A stretch of 64,000 bases of DNA, taken from the NCBI RefSeq assembly GCF_025152745.1, contig NZ_CP104041.1, positions 558,001 through 622,000 of the forward strand. Direction: 5' to 3'. The position numbers and the translations under genes are program-made. The notes under the pieces are model-generated. The model saw nothing but the letters and a program-made list of their open reading frames with translations. It ran no database searches and was not told the origin of the DNA. Shown here in pieces: positions 63,844 through 64,000 of the stretch (the stretch's first letter is position 1; every line of letters starts with the position of its first letter). Origin of the DNA: Rhizobium sp. WSM4643 (GTDB lineage Bacteria > Pseudomonadota > Alphaproteobacteria > Rhizobiales > Rhizobiaceae).

Positions 63844-64000
63844 TCATGGACGGGTGATCCTGTAGACCAGCAAATCATCTGAATCCACAAGCTTGGTTGC
63901 GGTCTTGTCCAGATAGTCGATGACACCATCATGATGCTCGACGAACAGCCGGCCCTGCTTGTCGACGGCGTTCTTGGCCGCGCCGAACAGATCCGCGCCT
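63844..64000 (-). CDS. C-terminal part of an unidentified gene (5' end outside window)
   Basis: A minus-strand frame open to the window edge encodes 52 codons ending at TGA 63844-63846: it contains GADLFGAAKNAVDKQGRLFV, then EHHDGVIDYLDKTATKL and VYRITRP at the end. Residue composition looks genuinely coding. Too little is visible to name a family. Separated by about 145 bp from the convergent hydrolase gene. Confidence 0.5.
   Translation of the reverse strand, partial: GADLFGAAKNAVDKQGRLFVEHHDGVIDYLDKTATKLVDSDDLLVYRITRP

Overview
The window is about 64 kb of GC-rich, densely coding DNA from an alphaproteobacterium, most likely a Rhizobium of the leguminosarum/etli type. The indications are a fused TreS-maltokinase next to glgB, FixJ-style regulators, a NolR-like ArsR protein, an intergenic mosaic element of the RIME type, many ATGA gene overlaps, and promoter matches to the alphaproteobacterial general stress sigma factor EcfG/RpoE (GGAAC-N18/19-TT). 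No rRNA, tRNA, CRISPR array or replication origin was seen. Plasmid or chromid origin is plausible but cannot be shown here.

Layout. 1-3.8 kb: end of a treS-maltokinase gene and glgB (alpha-glucan/trehalose interconversion). 3.85-7.3 kb: a frameshifted acetolactate-synthase-like TPP enzyme and an aromatic-type aminotransferase, divergent from an Lrp/AsnC regulator. 7.3-10.1 kb: an iron/cobalamin-type ABC importer (ATPase, permease, binding protein). 10.4-12.7 kb: two small conserved-looking proteins, the wreck of a HAMP-repeat hybrid sensor kinase, and a ParDE toxin-antitoxin pair. 12.8-16.5 kb: treZ and malQ. 16.5-19.9 kb: an unusual run of nine small proteins, two of them behind EcfG-type promoters. 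19.9-25.4 kb: a LacI regulator, a polar amino acid ABC importer whose permease and ATPase are one polypeptide, a DAO-type FAD oxidoreductase and a small membrane protein. 25.5-30.2 kb: an EEP phosphatase/nuclease, a YbhN-like membrane protein and a two-HKD phospholipase D/cardiolipin-synthase-like enzyme (functional equivalents of E. coli ybhP, ybhN and ybhO), all with EcfG-type promoters, then a DUF763 protein. 30.2-31.2 kb: a complete IS630-family insertion sequence. 31.3-36.4 kb: an EamA exporter, a LysR/YeiH pair, a cold-shock protein, an exported protein and a GNAT acetyltransferase. 36.5-53.8 kb: a large sugar-acid catabolic locus. 53.8-56.0 kb: the RIME element, an FMN reductase, a nitroreductase and a NolR-like ArsR regulator. 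56.2-61.7 kb: a MASE1/five-PAS sensor kinase with three response regulators. 61.9-64 kb: an NmrA-like protein, an exported alpha/beta hydrolase and a truncated gene at the edge.

How the genes work together. The glucan genes at both ends of the first 16 kb (maltokinase/TreS, GlgB, TreZ, MalQ) connect maltose, glycogen and trehalose. The small-protein island and the ybhP/N/O-like genes carry general-stress promoter matches, so much of the first 36 kb looks like a stress-protection region. The 36.5-53.8 kb locus is two divergent operons: one encodes a FadR-type regulator, a uronate-dehydrogenase-like enzyme, an SMP-30 lactonase, a KdgD/DHDPS-type dehydratase and a complete peptide-type ABC importer; the other encodes a second such importer and two galactonate-dehydratase-type enolase-superfamily enzymes. 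Together they outline oxidative uptake and breakdown of hexuronates or related sugar acids toward 2-oxoglutarate semialdehyde. The most unusual sequence observation is a bidirectional EcfG promoter in which each strand's -35 box overlaps the other strand's -10 box.
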